12,294 bases of DNA from an uncultured Microbacterium sp. (GCA_937926065.1 CALANM010000022.1:1-12294); one strand, 5' to 3'. Shown: positions 1 through 6,988, counted from the stretch's first letter. Translations and numbers: made by a program. The notes: generated by a model not told the origin, from the letters alone.

Positions 1-1267
1 CCTCGCCTCCGCCGATCGCCGCCCGCACGCGACTCGGTCCGTATGCCGTGACCGCGAGGGCATCGCCGCGCTGCATCCACAGTGCCGCGACGAGCTTGGG
101 CCAGCCCTGATGGTAGTTGGCCGTGCAGCAGCCGAAGTGAGGCTCCAGTCCGAAGACGTTCGCCCCATTCGTGCTGTACGACCAGTCGCGGTCGGCTGTC
201 GAGGCCTCGATCTGGTTCGCCTGCTGGTGGTACTGGTGGGCCACCATCAGCGGGTCGGATGACGCCGGCAGCAGATTGTATGCGGCGCCTTCCAGGAGGT
301 CGGAGTAGACGGCGCGGCCGGTGATGCGGGCCACGACCTCCATCGTGAACATGTATTCCACGACCTGGCAGGTCTCGACGCCACGGTTCGCCTCACGGCC
401 GGCGAGCCATTCGTCTCCCGAGAACAGGCCGTGCACCTGACCGTGCCAGCGGTCGAGGTTCGCCAGTGCCCGCTGGGTCGCGGGGTGCGCGTCGCCGCCG
501 CCGAGCATGAGCGCTCGCACCGCCGGGTTCTTCAGCGCCATCGCGACGTTCGGCCCGTGCGTGCGGTGGTCGAAGGACATGGCTCGCCCGGTGATGAGGC
601 CGTCCCCGAGCGCGTAGTCCCAGTCGAGTCCCTGCGCGAAGAGCAGCTCGGTGAGTTCGATCCACTCTTCGCGGGGTGCGCGCTCGTGCACCCAGGCGAC
701 GGCGAGGACGTTTTCGGCAGCGCGTGCCGCGGCCCAGTCGTCAAGGGGACGCGAGGGGAGCTCGCGCAGCTGGTACTCGAAGTATCGCTCGAGGAACGGC
801 AGCACCCGGTCGTCGCCCGTCGCCTCGGCATGCTGCTGCAGCACCTTGGCCGCCACCATGCGGGGCCACCAGTCATCGTTGTTCGCAGGACCGAACTGTC
901 CGTCGGGCCGCTGGCTGCCGAGCATCCACTCGATCCATTTCTGTGCGCGGGCGATGAGGCTTGCGTCTCCCAGGAGGTGCGCGAGCGGCACAAGGCCGTC
1001 GAGATAGTACGGCCCGCGCTCCCAGCTCTCGCCCGTGCCGCCGAGCCAGCCGGAATCCGGTCCGAGGTCGGGCCAGATCTCCTCGATGTGGCCGGTGAGG
1101 CCGTCTGCCTGGATCTCGAGCTGGCGCCGAAGCCAGCCCGCAGGGCGCACGGCACCCAGCGGAAGCGGTTCGAATTGGGCGTGAGTGGACGGGACGGAGT
1201 GATCGGCGATGGACTTGGCGGACGAGCCCTCAGCGGGGGACGGGGACGCGGCGGGAGTGTGAAGCAC
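1..1267 (-). CDS. GH127-like glycosidase (beta-L-arabinofuranosidase superfamily), 3' end outside the window
   Basis: The minus-strand frame is open from a GTG at 1267 to the left edge (422 codons). An AAGGA Shine-Dalgarno lies 5 nt upstream of the GTG and no stop occurs. Family members are commonly well over 600 residues, so the C-terminal part is missing here. Seen: E-T-C at residues 298-300 within VETCQVVEYM, and the C-C pair 380-381 within FGCCTANYHQGWPKLV. Known: GH127 enzymes use a zinc-bound cysteine nucleophile, with ligands from one Glu, one Cys upstream and an adjacent Cys pair. The E-x-C and CC spacing of about 80 residues fits this. E286 (GDEW) is a possible acid/base residue. The N-terminus is Ala/Ser/Pro-rich without a hydrophobic core, so I infer a cytoplasmic enzyme acting on imported oligosaccharides. 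It is the last visible gene of the ABC operon, 22 bp after the second permease. The exact substrate is unproven; GH146 or another DUF1680-type activity is possible. Confidence 0.82.
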   Translation of the reverse strand, partial: MLHTPAASPSPAEGSSAKSIADHSVPSTHAQFEPLPLGAVRPAGWLRRQLEIQADGLTGHIEEIWPDLGPDSGWLGGTGESWERGPYYLDGLVPLAHLLGDASLIARAQKWIEWMLGSQRPDGQFGPANNDDWWPRMVAAKVLQQHAEATGDDRVLPFLERYFEYQLRELPSRPLDDWAAARAAENVLAVAWVHERAPREEWIELTELLFAQGLDWDYALGDGLITGRAMSFDHRTHGPNVAMALKNPAVRALMLGGGDAHPATQRALANLDRWHGQVHGLFSGDEWLAGREANRGVETCQVVEYMFTMEVVARITGRAVYSDLLEGAAYNLLPASSDPLMVAHQYHQQANQIEASTADRDWSYSTNGANVFGLEPHFGCCTANYHQGWPKLVAALWMQRGDALAVTAYGPSRVRAAIGGGE

Positions 1268-1289
1268 GGATTTCCTTACGGTATTGATG

Positions 1290-2210
1290 TCAGCCACGAA
1301 GCGCGCCCTCGGTGAGGCCACCGATGTAGAAGCGCTGGAGCAGCAGGTAGAGGACGAGGCAGGGGAGGATCGCGACGGTCGTGCCGGCCTGGAGCAGGCC
1401 CCAGTCGATCGATCCGTAGGCGCCGGTGCGGATGTTGACGAGCATCACCGACAGGGTGAAGGTCGAGCCGTCGTTGAGCAGGAGCAGCGGGATGAAGAAC
1501 TCGTTCCACGAGACGAGGAAGGCGAACAGCGCCACCGTGACGACCCCAGGGAGCACGAGAGGAAGCGACACCCGGAAGAACACGACGAGCGAAGAGGCGC
1601 CGTCGACGCGGCCCGCTTCTTCGAGTTCGACAGGGATGGCCTCGAAGCTGTTGCGCATGAGGAAGATGCTGAAGGGCAGCTGGAACACCGTCAGGACAAG
1701 TCCCACGGCCACCAGGCTGTCCTGCAGGCCGGCCCGCGCGAACATGAAGTAGAGCGGGAGCACGAGCGTCGCGTGGGGCACCATGAGGACCGCGATCACT
1801 GCAAGGAAGACGACGTTCTTACCGGCGAAGCGGAAACGGGCGAAGCCGTATCCGCCGAGCGTCGCGATGACGATTGTCAGCACCACCGACACCGCGGCCA
1901 CGATGAGCGAGTTGCCGATGTAGCGACCGAGGCCCTCGCCGTTCTCGATGAGCTCTGTGTAGTTCGCGGCGCTCCATTCGTGCGGCCACAGCGTCGGCGG
2001 CGACGCGCTCGCCTCACTCGGCGTCTTGAATGAGTTGAGCGTCGACCAGGCGAGCGGGAACAGGAAGAGGAACGTGAGCACGAGGCCCGTCACGTGGTAC
2101 GGGACGCCTCGCGCGGCAGTGCGGAGGGTCACGCCCCGGCGCTTGCCGGGAACCGTGGTGACCAGTTCTGTCTGAGTCCTTGAGGCCGGGGTGCGGGTGA
2201 TGACGCTCAT
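1290..2210 (-). CDS. Carbohydrate ABC transporter permease, MalG-type (CUT1)
   Basis: This 306-residue inner-membrane permease forms half of the sugar-import channel. Hydrophobic segments lie at about 38-58, 98-120, 132-156, 163-185, 220-245 and 275-292, giving the usual six helices. The cytoplasmic EAA loop, which docks on the ATPase, is at 197-221 (EEAGRVDGAS, then LPLVLPG). The length is normal for MalG-type proteins. The ATG at 2210 overlaps the stop of the upstream permease as ATGA, so translation is probably coupled; a weak AAGGG lies about 10 nt upstream. An in-frame extension further upstream is open but runs through the neighbouring permease gene and is not real. The substrate cannot be read from the sequence. 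The neighbouring GH127-like gene suggests an arabinose-containing or similar glycoside. Confidence 0.93.
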   Translation of the reverse strand: MSVITRTPASRTQTELVTTVPGKRRGVTLRTAARGVPYHVTGLVLTFLFLFPLAWSTLNSFKTPSEASASPPTLWPHEWSAANYTELIENGEGLGRYIGNSLIVAAVSVVLTIVIATLGGYGFARFRFAGKNVVFLAVIAVLMVPHATLVLPLYFMFARAGLQDSLVAVGLVLTVFQLPFSIFLMRNSFEAIPVELEEAGRVDGASSLVVFFRVSLPLVLPGVVTVALFAFLVSWNEFFIPLLLLNDGSTFTLSVMLVNIRTGAYGSIDWGLLQAGTTVAILPCLVLYLLLQRFYIGGLTEGALRG

Positions 2211-3136
2211 GAGTCGGAGCCCTTCACGATACGGAGCTGGACGCCGTTGATGACGACGAGCGCCACGAGCATGATGATCGACAGCGCCGCGGCCTTGCCG
2301 AGATCGAACGAGGTGAAGGCGGTGTTGTAGATCGACATCACCATGGTCACCGTCGAGTTGTCGGGTCCGCCCTGCGTCATGACGACGAACTGATCGAACG
2401 CCAGGAGCGACCCGGTCACCGACAGCACGAGCAGCAGCGCCAGGGTCGGACGCAGGAACGGAAGAGTCACGAAACGGAAGCGCTGCCATCCGTTCGCGCC
2501 GTCCATCAGGGCGGCTTCGTTGACGCTCGCCGGGATCGACTGGAGTGCGACGAGCAGGATGATCACCTGGAACCCGACGAACTTCCACACGATCATGAAC
2601 GTGACGGCGAGCGTTGCGCTCAAGGGGGTGTCGAAGAATCCGACGGGCCCGTCGACGATCCCCAGCCAGCGGAGTGCGTGGGCGAAGATGCCGACCTGGT
2701 CGTTGTAGTTGACGACCCACATGAGGCTCGCGGTCGAGAGGCCCACGACGTAGGGCGCGAAGATCGCGATGCGATAGAGCTTGGCCCCGCGCCGCGTCGA
2801 GTTGAGGAAGGCGGCCAGCAGCAGAGCGAGCACGAAGATCGCCACGGTCGCCAGCACCGTATAGCCGAGTGTGAAGAGGATCGCGCCGAGGTAGCCGGGG
2901 TCGGTGAAGATCTCGGCGTAGTTGTCGAGCCCGATGACAGTGGGCGATCCGAGAAGCGGCCAGTCGGTGAGCGACATGAAGATCACGATCGCCAGCGGCA
3001 GGACGAACAAGACGAGGATCGTCACGGCGGTCGGGCCGATGAACGCCCAGCCCGCGAGCTGGTGTCGCAGGTTCGTCCGCCGCCCGCGGGACCGGACCAT
3101 CGGCGCCGGTCCCGCGGGAAGGGTCGTGGTGACCAC
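2207..3136 (-). CDS. Carbohydrate ABC transporter permease, MalF-type (CUT1)
   Basis: This 309-residue membrane permease partners the MalG-type protein. Hydrophobic segments lie near 30-55, 86-111, 124-142, 173-198, 230-250 and 284-303. A canonical EAA loop spans 207-230 (EAALMDGANG, then LPFLRP). I chose the GTG at 3136 because a GGAG lies about 10 nt upstream and the start falls 2 bp after the SBP stop, a tight operon junction. An ATG at 3100 (residue 13 of this frame) is an alternative with a poorer ribosome site. The first ~25 residues are basic and cytoplasmic, as is common for this family. No gene for the ATPase is seen in the visible operon, so in Actinobacteria a shared MsiK-type ATPase is the likely partner (inference from known CUT1 systems). 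Confidence 0.92.
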   Translation of the reverse strand: MVTTTLPAGPAPMVRSRGRRTNLRHQLAGWAFIGPTAVTILVLFVLPLAIVIFMSLTDWPLLGSPTVIGLDNYAEIFTDPGYLGAILFTLGYTVLATVAIFVLALLLAAFLNSTRRGAKLYRIAIFAPYVVGLSTASLMWVVNYNDQVGIFAHALRWLGIVDGPVGFFDTPLSATLAVTFMIVWKFVGFQVIILLVALQSIPASVNEAALMDGANGWQRFRFVTLPFLRPTLALLLVLSVTGSLLAFDQFVVMTQGGPDNSTVTMVMSIYNTAFTSFDLGKAAALSIIMLVALVVINGVQLRIVKGSDS

Positions 3137-3138
3137 GA

Positions 3139-4416
3139 TCAGTAGGCTCCGTCCAGCAGCGCCTGGATCGCCTGCTGACCCGTGGCCAGGGCCGTGTCGT
3201 CGCCGTTGAACACGGCGCCGCGCACGGCGGTCAGCCACGGACCGTTGGGGGAGTTGACCGCCTCGCCGTAGGCGAGCGTCGAGGGCGTATACCCGTTCGC
3301 CATGCCCGCCGTGATCGCCACGAGGCGCGGGTCGCCCGCGGTGTGCTCATTGTCGGCGAGGTCGACGCGCACCGGCAGGTTGCCGGACTGGGCGACGATG
3401 TCGACCTGAGCCTCCTCTTCGAGCGTCCACTCGACGAACTCCCACGCCGCGTCCGGGTGCTTCGACGTGCTCGAGACGCCGATGACGTCGCCGCCGACGA
3501 ACGTGCCCGTCGAAGATCCGTCGGCGGTGGCGAGCGGCATGTATCCCCACTCGAAATCGACGGTCTCGTTCACGACCGGGATCGAATACGAGCCGTTGGG
3601 CCAGATGCCGGCCTTGCCCTGCAGGAACGGCTCCTGCTGTGTCGAGGAGTCTCCCGTCGAGGCGCTGGGATTCACCAGGCCGTCGGCGTAGAGACGCTCG
3701 TAGAGCCCGAACCAGTCGGCGAGGGCGTCGCTGTCGATGTTCGCGGTCTTGCCGTCGGCGCTGAAGGGGGGCTCGCCTCCTGCGCGCGCGACGCCGAACG
3801 ACGTGTAGGCGTTGCAGCCGGCGCAGTTGCCGGGGAAGTAGAAGCCGTACGTGTCGTCACCGAGTGCGGTGATCGCCTTGGCGGCATCGTAGATCTCGTC
3901 GTACGTCGTGGGCGGGTTCTCCGGGTCGAGGCCGGCCTCAGCGAACAGATCCTTGTTGTAGAAGATGAAGCTCGAGTCCACCTTGTGGGGCACGGCGTAG
4001 CTCTTGCCGTCGAACGTCGATGCGTCGACGTGCGCTTTGACGAGCTCGTCGGCGTACGGAAGGGCGGCGATGCGGTCGGTGACGTCGAGGTACACCGACT
4101 GCTTGGCGTAGTTCGGCGCGTACACGACATCCGACGCGAGGATGTCGGGCAGCGACCCGGCGCCGGCAGCGGCTCCCACCTTCTGCTGGAAGCTGTCAGA
4201 GGCCACGATCGTCAGTTTTATCTGTGTGTCATGCGACTCGTTGTAGGCGTCGACGAGCGCCTGCGTGTAGTCCTGCGTCGACGAGCGCGCCCACATCGTG
4301 AGCTCGCTCACCTGCTCGGCGCTGTCTCCGCTGGCCGTGCCGCCGCAGGCGGTGAGGGCCAGGGCAGCGGTCACCAGCGATGCGCCGCCGGCGAGGATCC
4401 GCGTGGTCTTCTTCAT
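3139..4416 (-). CDS. Extracellular sugar-binding lipoprotein of a CUT1 ABC transporter (SBP family 1)
   Basis: This 425-residue lipoprotein captures the substrate outside the cell and delivers it to the two permeases. The signal peptide is MKKTTRILAG followed by a hydrophobic core, with a lipobox LTAC whose lipidated cysteine is C24. The mature part has family-1 binding-protein features: ELTMWARS at 38-45, TTYDEIYDAAK at 170-180, GKAGIWPNGSYSIP at 267-280 and the C-terminal hinge region. A C-A-G-C pair (C198, C201) sits in the central domain and could form a disulfide. The ATG at 4416 is well supported: a strong AAGGAGG lies 9 nt upstream and the signal peptide starts right there. The frame is open further upstream but that part is non-coding. 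It is the first gene of the leftward operon, transcribed from the region it shares with the LacI regulator. I cannot tell which sugar it binds. Confidence 0.94.
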   Translation of the reverse strand: MKKTTRILAGGASLVTAALALTACGGTASGDSAEQVSELTMWARSSTQDYTQALVDAYNESHDTQIKLTIVASDSFQQKVGAAAGAGSLPDILASDVVYAPNYAKQSVYLDVTDRIAALPYADELVKAHVDASTFDGKSYAVPHKVDSSFIFYNKDLFAEAGLDPENPPTTYDEIYDAAKAITALGDDTYGFYFPGNCAGCNAYTSFGVARAGGEPPFSADGKTANIDSDALADWFGLYERLYADGLVNPSASTGDSSTQQEPFLQGKAGIWPNGSYSIPVVNETVDFEWGYMPLATADGSSTGTFVGGDVIGVSSTSKHPDAAWEFVEWTLEEEAQVDIVAQSGNLPVRVDLADNEHTAGDPRLVAITAGMANGYTPSTLAYGEAVNSPNGPWLTAVRGAVFNGDDTALATGQQAIQALLDGAY

Positions 4417-4567
4417 TCCGTCTCTCCTCCTTGAGTGGAAACCCCCTGTGCACCAAGTGTGAAAGATGCTGCGCACATCCAGCAAAACTTTCTCAATTCG
4501 TTTCCCAATATGGCTCTTGCAATCGCGCGAATACCTGGGAAAACTACTGCGCAAGGAGGCAAATGCG
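4417..4567. promoter_or_regulatory. Divergent promoter/operator region between the sugar operon and the LacI regulator
   Basis: These 151 bp separate two divergent starts and are visibly more AT-rich than the surrounding genes. Each end carries a strong SD: AAGGAGG for the SBP (minus strand) and AAGGAGG at 4553-4559 for the regulator. Possible operator elements are TTTCCCA at 4501-4507 mirrored by TGGGAAA at 4536-4542, the palindrome TCGCGCGA at 4523-4530, and two GSAAAACT copies at 4482-4489 and 4538-4545. LacI-family proteins commonly bind palindromes near their own gene, so one of these may be the operator, but none is decisive. A weak rightward pair, TTGCAA (4518-4523) with AAAACT 17 bp later, is the only promoter-like spacing I see. 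I find no convincing leftward -35/-10. Confidence 0.5.
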
Positions 4568-5575
4568 ATGGTGCGAGTGACGATCTCCGACGTTGCCCGG
4601 GAGGCGAGCGTCTCGATCAGCACGGTGTCGAAAGCGCTCAACGGGAGCGGTCGGATGCGAGACGAGACCCGGGAGCGCATCCGCGAGGTCGCACGCCGCC
4701 TGGGTTACGACTCCCAGCCGGCGCGTCGCGATTCACGGGCTTCACGCTCGTACACGATCGGTCTGCTCACCACCGACAGCTTCACTCGCTTTGCCATCCC
4801 GCTCATGCTCGGCGTGGAGGATGCGCTGAGCGCCGGGCAGATCTCGGTGCTCCTCGCCGACGGCCGTGGGGACCCCATTCGGGAGAACCACCACCTCCAG
4901 ACCTTTCTGGCCCGCAGGGTCGACGGCATCATCGTCACGGGCCGGCGTGCCGAGGCCCGGCCCCCGATCGGCATCTCCACGCGGGTTCCCGTCTGCTACG
5001 TGCTCGCGCGGTCGCAGCGCCCCGACGACCTCTCCATCGTCATCGACGACGAGCACGGCGGGCGTCTGGCGGTCTCGCACCTGCTTGCGCTGGGTCGTCG
5101 CCGCATCGCTCATGTGACCGGTCCCCAGAAGCACCTGTCTGCACGCCTTCGGTATGCGGGCATGCTCGAGCAGCTCAAAGACGCAGGGATCGACGCGAGC
5201 GAGAGTCCGCCCATGTGGGGAGAGTGGAGCGAAGCGTGGGGGCGGCAGGCGGCGAGCATACTCGCGCGTTCCGGCGTGCCATACGACGCGGTCTTCTGCG
5301 GAAGCGACCAGATCGCGCGGGGCGTCGTCGAGCAGCTGCAGGAAGACGGCATCCGGGTCCCCGAGGACGTGTCCGTCGTGGGATTCGACAACTGGGACGT
5401 CATGGCGCTCGCGTCGCGCCCGCCGCTGACGACCATCGACCCGCGCCTCGACGAGCTCGGGCGGCGGGCGGCGGAGTCGGTGCTGGCGATGCTCGCGGGC
5501 GAGCAGAGGCGTGGCGTCGTGCGGCAGGAGTGCGAGCTGGTGGTGCGGGACTCGACGTCGGTGCGTCCCGCATGA
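4568..5575 (+). CDS. LacI-family transcriptional regulator
   Basis: This is a 335-residue DNA-binding repressor or activator. The N-terminal helix-turn-helix (residues 4-23, VTISDVAREASVSISTVSKA) is textbook LacI family. It is followed by a hinge and a periplasmic-binding-protein-like ligand domain, with DGIIVTG at 119-125, HLLALGRRRIAHVTG at 171-185, DAVFCGSDQIARGVV at 240-254 and VPEDVSVVGFDNWD at 264-277. The start is ATG 4568, with AAGGAGG 8 nt upstream. An in-frame ATG at 4466 lies in the regulatory region and would add residues unlike the family. The hinge is odd: numbered with LacI from Y47 to G65, position 56 is Ser where the DNA-intercalating Leu normally stands. The gene overlaps the lactonase gene by ATGA and is divergent from the ABC operon, which it most likely controls in response to a sugar ligand. 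Confidence 0.94.
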   Translation: MVRVTISDVAREASVSISTVSKALNGSGRMRDETRERIREVARRLGYDSQPARRDSRASRSYTIGLLTTDSFTRFAIPLMLGVEDALSAGQISVLLADGRGDPIRENHHLQTFLARRVDGIIVTGRRAEARPPIGISTRVPVCYVLARSQRPDDLSIVIDDEHGGRLAVSHLLALGRRRIAHVTGPQKHLSARLRYAGMLEQLKDAGIDASESPPMWGEWSEAWGRQAASILARSGVPYDAVFCGSDQIARGVVEQLQEDGIRVPEDVSVVGFDNWDVMALASRPPLTTIDPRLDELGRRAAESVLAMLAGEQRRGVVRQECELVVRDSTSVRPA

Positions 5576-6492
5576 GCGAGTCGCGTGAGCGCCTTGTGCC
5601 GTCCGGCGCCGAGCTGCAGCGTCTCGCGACGGGTGCGACATGGAGTGAAGGCCCCCTCTGGATGCCCGCGGAGCGCGCGGTGCGCTGGAGCGACATCCCC
5701 GGTGATCGGATCCTCCGCTGGGATGCGGCGACCGGGAGCACGTCTGTGCACCGGGCGCGCGTCGAGTTCACGAATGGCCGGGCGCTCGACCGCGACGGCA
5801 GCGTCGTACAGTGCTCCCACGGCAGGCGACGACTTGAGCGGGAGCTGCCCGACGGCACGCTCGTCGAACTCGTGTCGCGCTGGCGTGGGCACCGGCTCAA
5901 CTCACCCAACGACGTCGCGATCGCTCCCGACGGGTCGTACTGGTTCACGGACCCGGACTACGGAATCCGCCAGCCCCACGAGGGGCATCCGGGCGAGCCT
6001 GAGTACGGCGGATGCCATGTGTTCCGATGGTCGCCGGCCGACGGCATCCGGCCGGTCATCGACGACATCGTGCGTCCGAACGGCATCGCGTTCTCGCCCG
6101 ATGGGGCGACCGTCTACGTGACCGACACCGCAGCGGGCCTGGGCGATGGGCCGGGGCATTGGATTCGCGCTTACGACGTGGCGGGGGGAGGTGGCGCCGC
6201 CTCCAACGGCAGGCTCTTCGCGACGCTGGACGTCGGCCTCCCCGACGGTATCGCCGTCGACGAGGAGGGGCGGGTGTGGTCCTCGGCAGGAGATGGAGTC
6301 CACGTCTTCGATCCGACCGGTGCGGAGCTCCTGTTCCTCCCCGTGCCCGAGGTCGTCGCGAACCTGTGCTTCGGCGGAGACGACGGAACCGAGCTGTTCA
6401 TCGCCGCCACAACGAGTCTGTACCGCATACCGACGCTCACACGCGGTGCCGACCCCGTATCGCGACACGCCGTCGCCAACAATGTGAAATAG
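5572..6492 (+). CDS. SMP-30/gluconolactonase-family sugar lactonase
   Basis: This 306-residue soluble enzyme probably hydrolyses a sugar 1,4- or 1,5-lactone to the aldonic acid. The six-bladed beta-propeller pattern is visible as repeated PDG/DxDG turns. Metal- and active-site-type residues of the family are present: E26 (SEGPLW), N113 (NSPNDVAIAPDG), N170 (RPNGIAFSPDG) and D225 (LPDGIAVDEEG). No signal peptide is seen, so it is cytoplasmic. The ATG at 5572 overlaps the regulator's stop (ATGA) and has no good SD of its own, so it is likely translated by coupling to the LacI gene. With a sugar ABC importer and a GH127-like glycosidase next door, a role in an oxidative sugar route (for example L-arabinonolactone) is plausible but inferred. 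No sugar dehydrogenase or dehydratase gene is in the window. Other SMP-30 hydrolases cannot be excluded. Confidence 0.88.
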   Translation: MSESRERLVPSGAELQRLATGATWSEGPLWMPAERAVRWSDIPGDRILRWDAATGSTSVHRARVEFTNGRALDRDGSVVQCSHGRRRLERELPDGTLVELVSRWRGHRLNSPNDVAIAPDGSYWFTDPDYGIRQPHEGHPGEPEYGGCHVFRWSPADGIRPVIDDIVRPNGIAFSPDGATVYVTDTAAGLGDGPGHWIRAYDVAGGGGAASNGRLFATLDVGLPDGIAVDEEGRVWSSAGDGVHVFDPTGAELLFLPVPEVVANLCFGGDDGTELFIAATTSLYRIPTLTRGADPVSRHAVANNVK

Positions 6493-6516
6493 CGCTCTTG
6501 ACCGGGGCTTGTTCAA

Positions 6517-6531
6517 TATGCTGACGTCGTG
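6517..6531 (+). promoter_or_regulatory. Probable -10 box and leaderless start of the DUF4870 gene
   Basis: TATGCT (6517-6522) fits the actinobacterial -10 pattern TANNNT. It ends 6 nt before the GTG start at 6529, so transcription would begin at or next to the start codon. No Shine-Dalgarno is visible in the preceding 30 nt. TTGACC (6498-6503) looks like a -35 but is only 13 bp from the -10, which is short. Confidence 0.5.
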
Positions 6532-6909
6532 ACCACACCTCCGCAGCAGCCCCCGTACGGCGGCGCCCAGGCAGCACCTCAGCCCATGACCCCGGCCGAC
6601 GAGAAGCTCTGGGCCACCCTCGTCCACATCGGCGGCATCTTCTTCGGCTTCATCCCGGCGCTCATCGCCTACCTCGTCCTCAAGGACCGTGGACCCTTCG
6701 TCCGCGCGCACACCGCGACGGCGCTCAACTTCCAGGTCACGATCGCGATCGCGATGCTCGTCGGCAGCGTCCTGGCCGTCCTCGGCATCGGCCTGCTCAT
6801 CATGTTCGCCGCGTGGATCGTCGACCTTGTGTTCTCGATCCTCGCCGCGATCAAGGCGAACCAGTTCCAGTGGTACACCTACCCGCTGGCCATCAAGATC
6901 GTCTCCTGA
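6529..6909 (+). CDS. Small DUF4870-like (Tic20-like) membrane protein
   Basis: This 126-residue protein has a Pro/Gln-rich cytoplasmic tail (TTPPQQPPYGG, residues 2-12), the motif DEKLWATLVHIGG at 24-36, and three hydrophobic stretches at about 31-51, 66-86 and 88-108. The arrangement, including FVRAHTATALNFQ at 57-69 and the C-terminal QFQWYTYPLAIKI, matches the DUF4870 family of small actinobacterial membrane proteins, whose function is not established. The GTG at 6529 is the natural start because the Pro-rich tail follows directly. It lies 36 bp after the lactonase gene but has its own promoter-like -10, so it is probably a separate transcript ending at the hairpin at 6930-6978. No role in the sugar locus is evident. 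Confidence 0.85.
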   Translation: MTTPPQQPPYGGAQAAPQPMTPADEKLWATLVHIGGIFFGFIPALIAYLVLKDRGPFVRAHTATALNFQVTIAIAMLVGSVLAVLGIGLLIMFAAWIVDLVFSILAAIKANQFQWYTYPLAIKIVS

Positions 6910-6929
6910 CCGACACGACCCGCTCGTCT

Positions 6930-6978
6930 CGAACGACAGGGCCCTGACGCCGCGTGCGCCGGGGCCCTGTCGCGTTCG
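6930..6978 (+). terminator. Strong terminator-like hairpin after the DUF4870 gene
   Basis: Perfect 11-bp arms CGACAGGGCCC (6934-6944) and GGGCCCTGTCG (6962-6972) enclose a 17-nt loop. Four outer pairs (CGAA at 6930-6933 with TTCG at 6975-6978) extend the stem after a 2-nt bulge. It begins 20 bp after the DUF4870 stop codon. There is no U-tract, which is common for intrinsic terminators in high-GC Actinobacteria. Its right arm covers the place where a glyS -35 would be expected. Confidence 0.75.
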
Positions 6979-6988
6979 TGCCCGCGAC

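Noticed and set aside
431..1315. Long plus-strand open frame (294 codons) antisense to the GH127-like gene
   Set aside because: The opposite frame carries clear GH127 motifs and an SD; this frame reads as Arg/Val/Gly-rich shadow sequence caused by high GC.
3343..4434. 363-codon plus-strand open frame antisense to the SBP gene
   Set aside because: The minus strand has a strong SD, lipoprotein signal and binding-protein motifs; the plus frame has no recognisable domain.
4417..4680. Upstream in-frame extension of the SBP reading frame beyond ATG 4416
   Set aside because: It would cover the divergent promoter region and part of the LacI gene; the signal peptide and SD fix the start at 4416.
1..6492. 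Possible biosynthetic or defence gene cluster
   Set aside because: The genes form a conventional CUT1 sugar-utilisation locus; no NRPS, PKS, RiPP, nuclease or helicase component is present.
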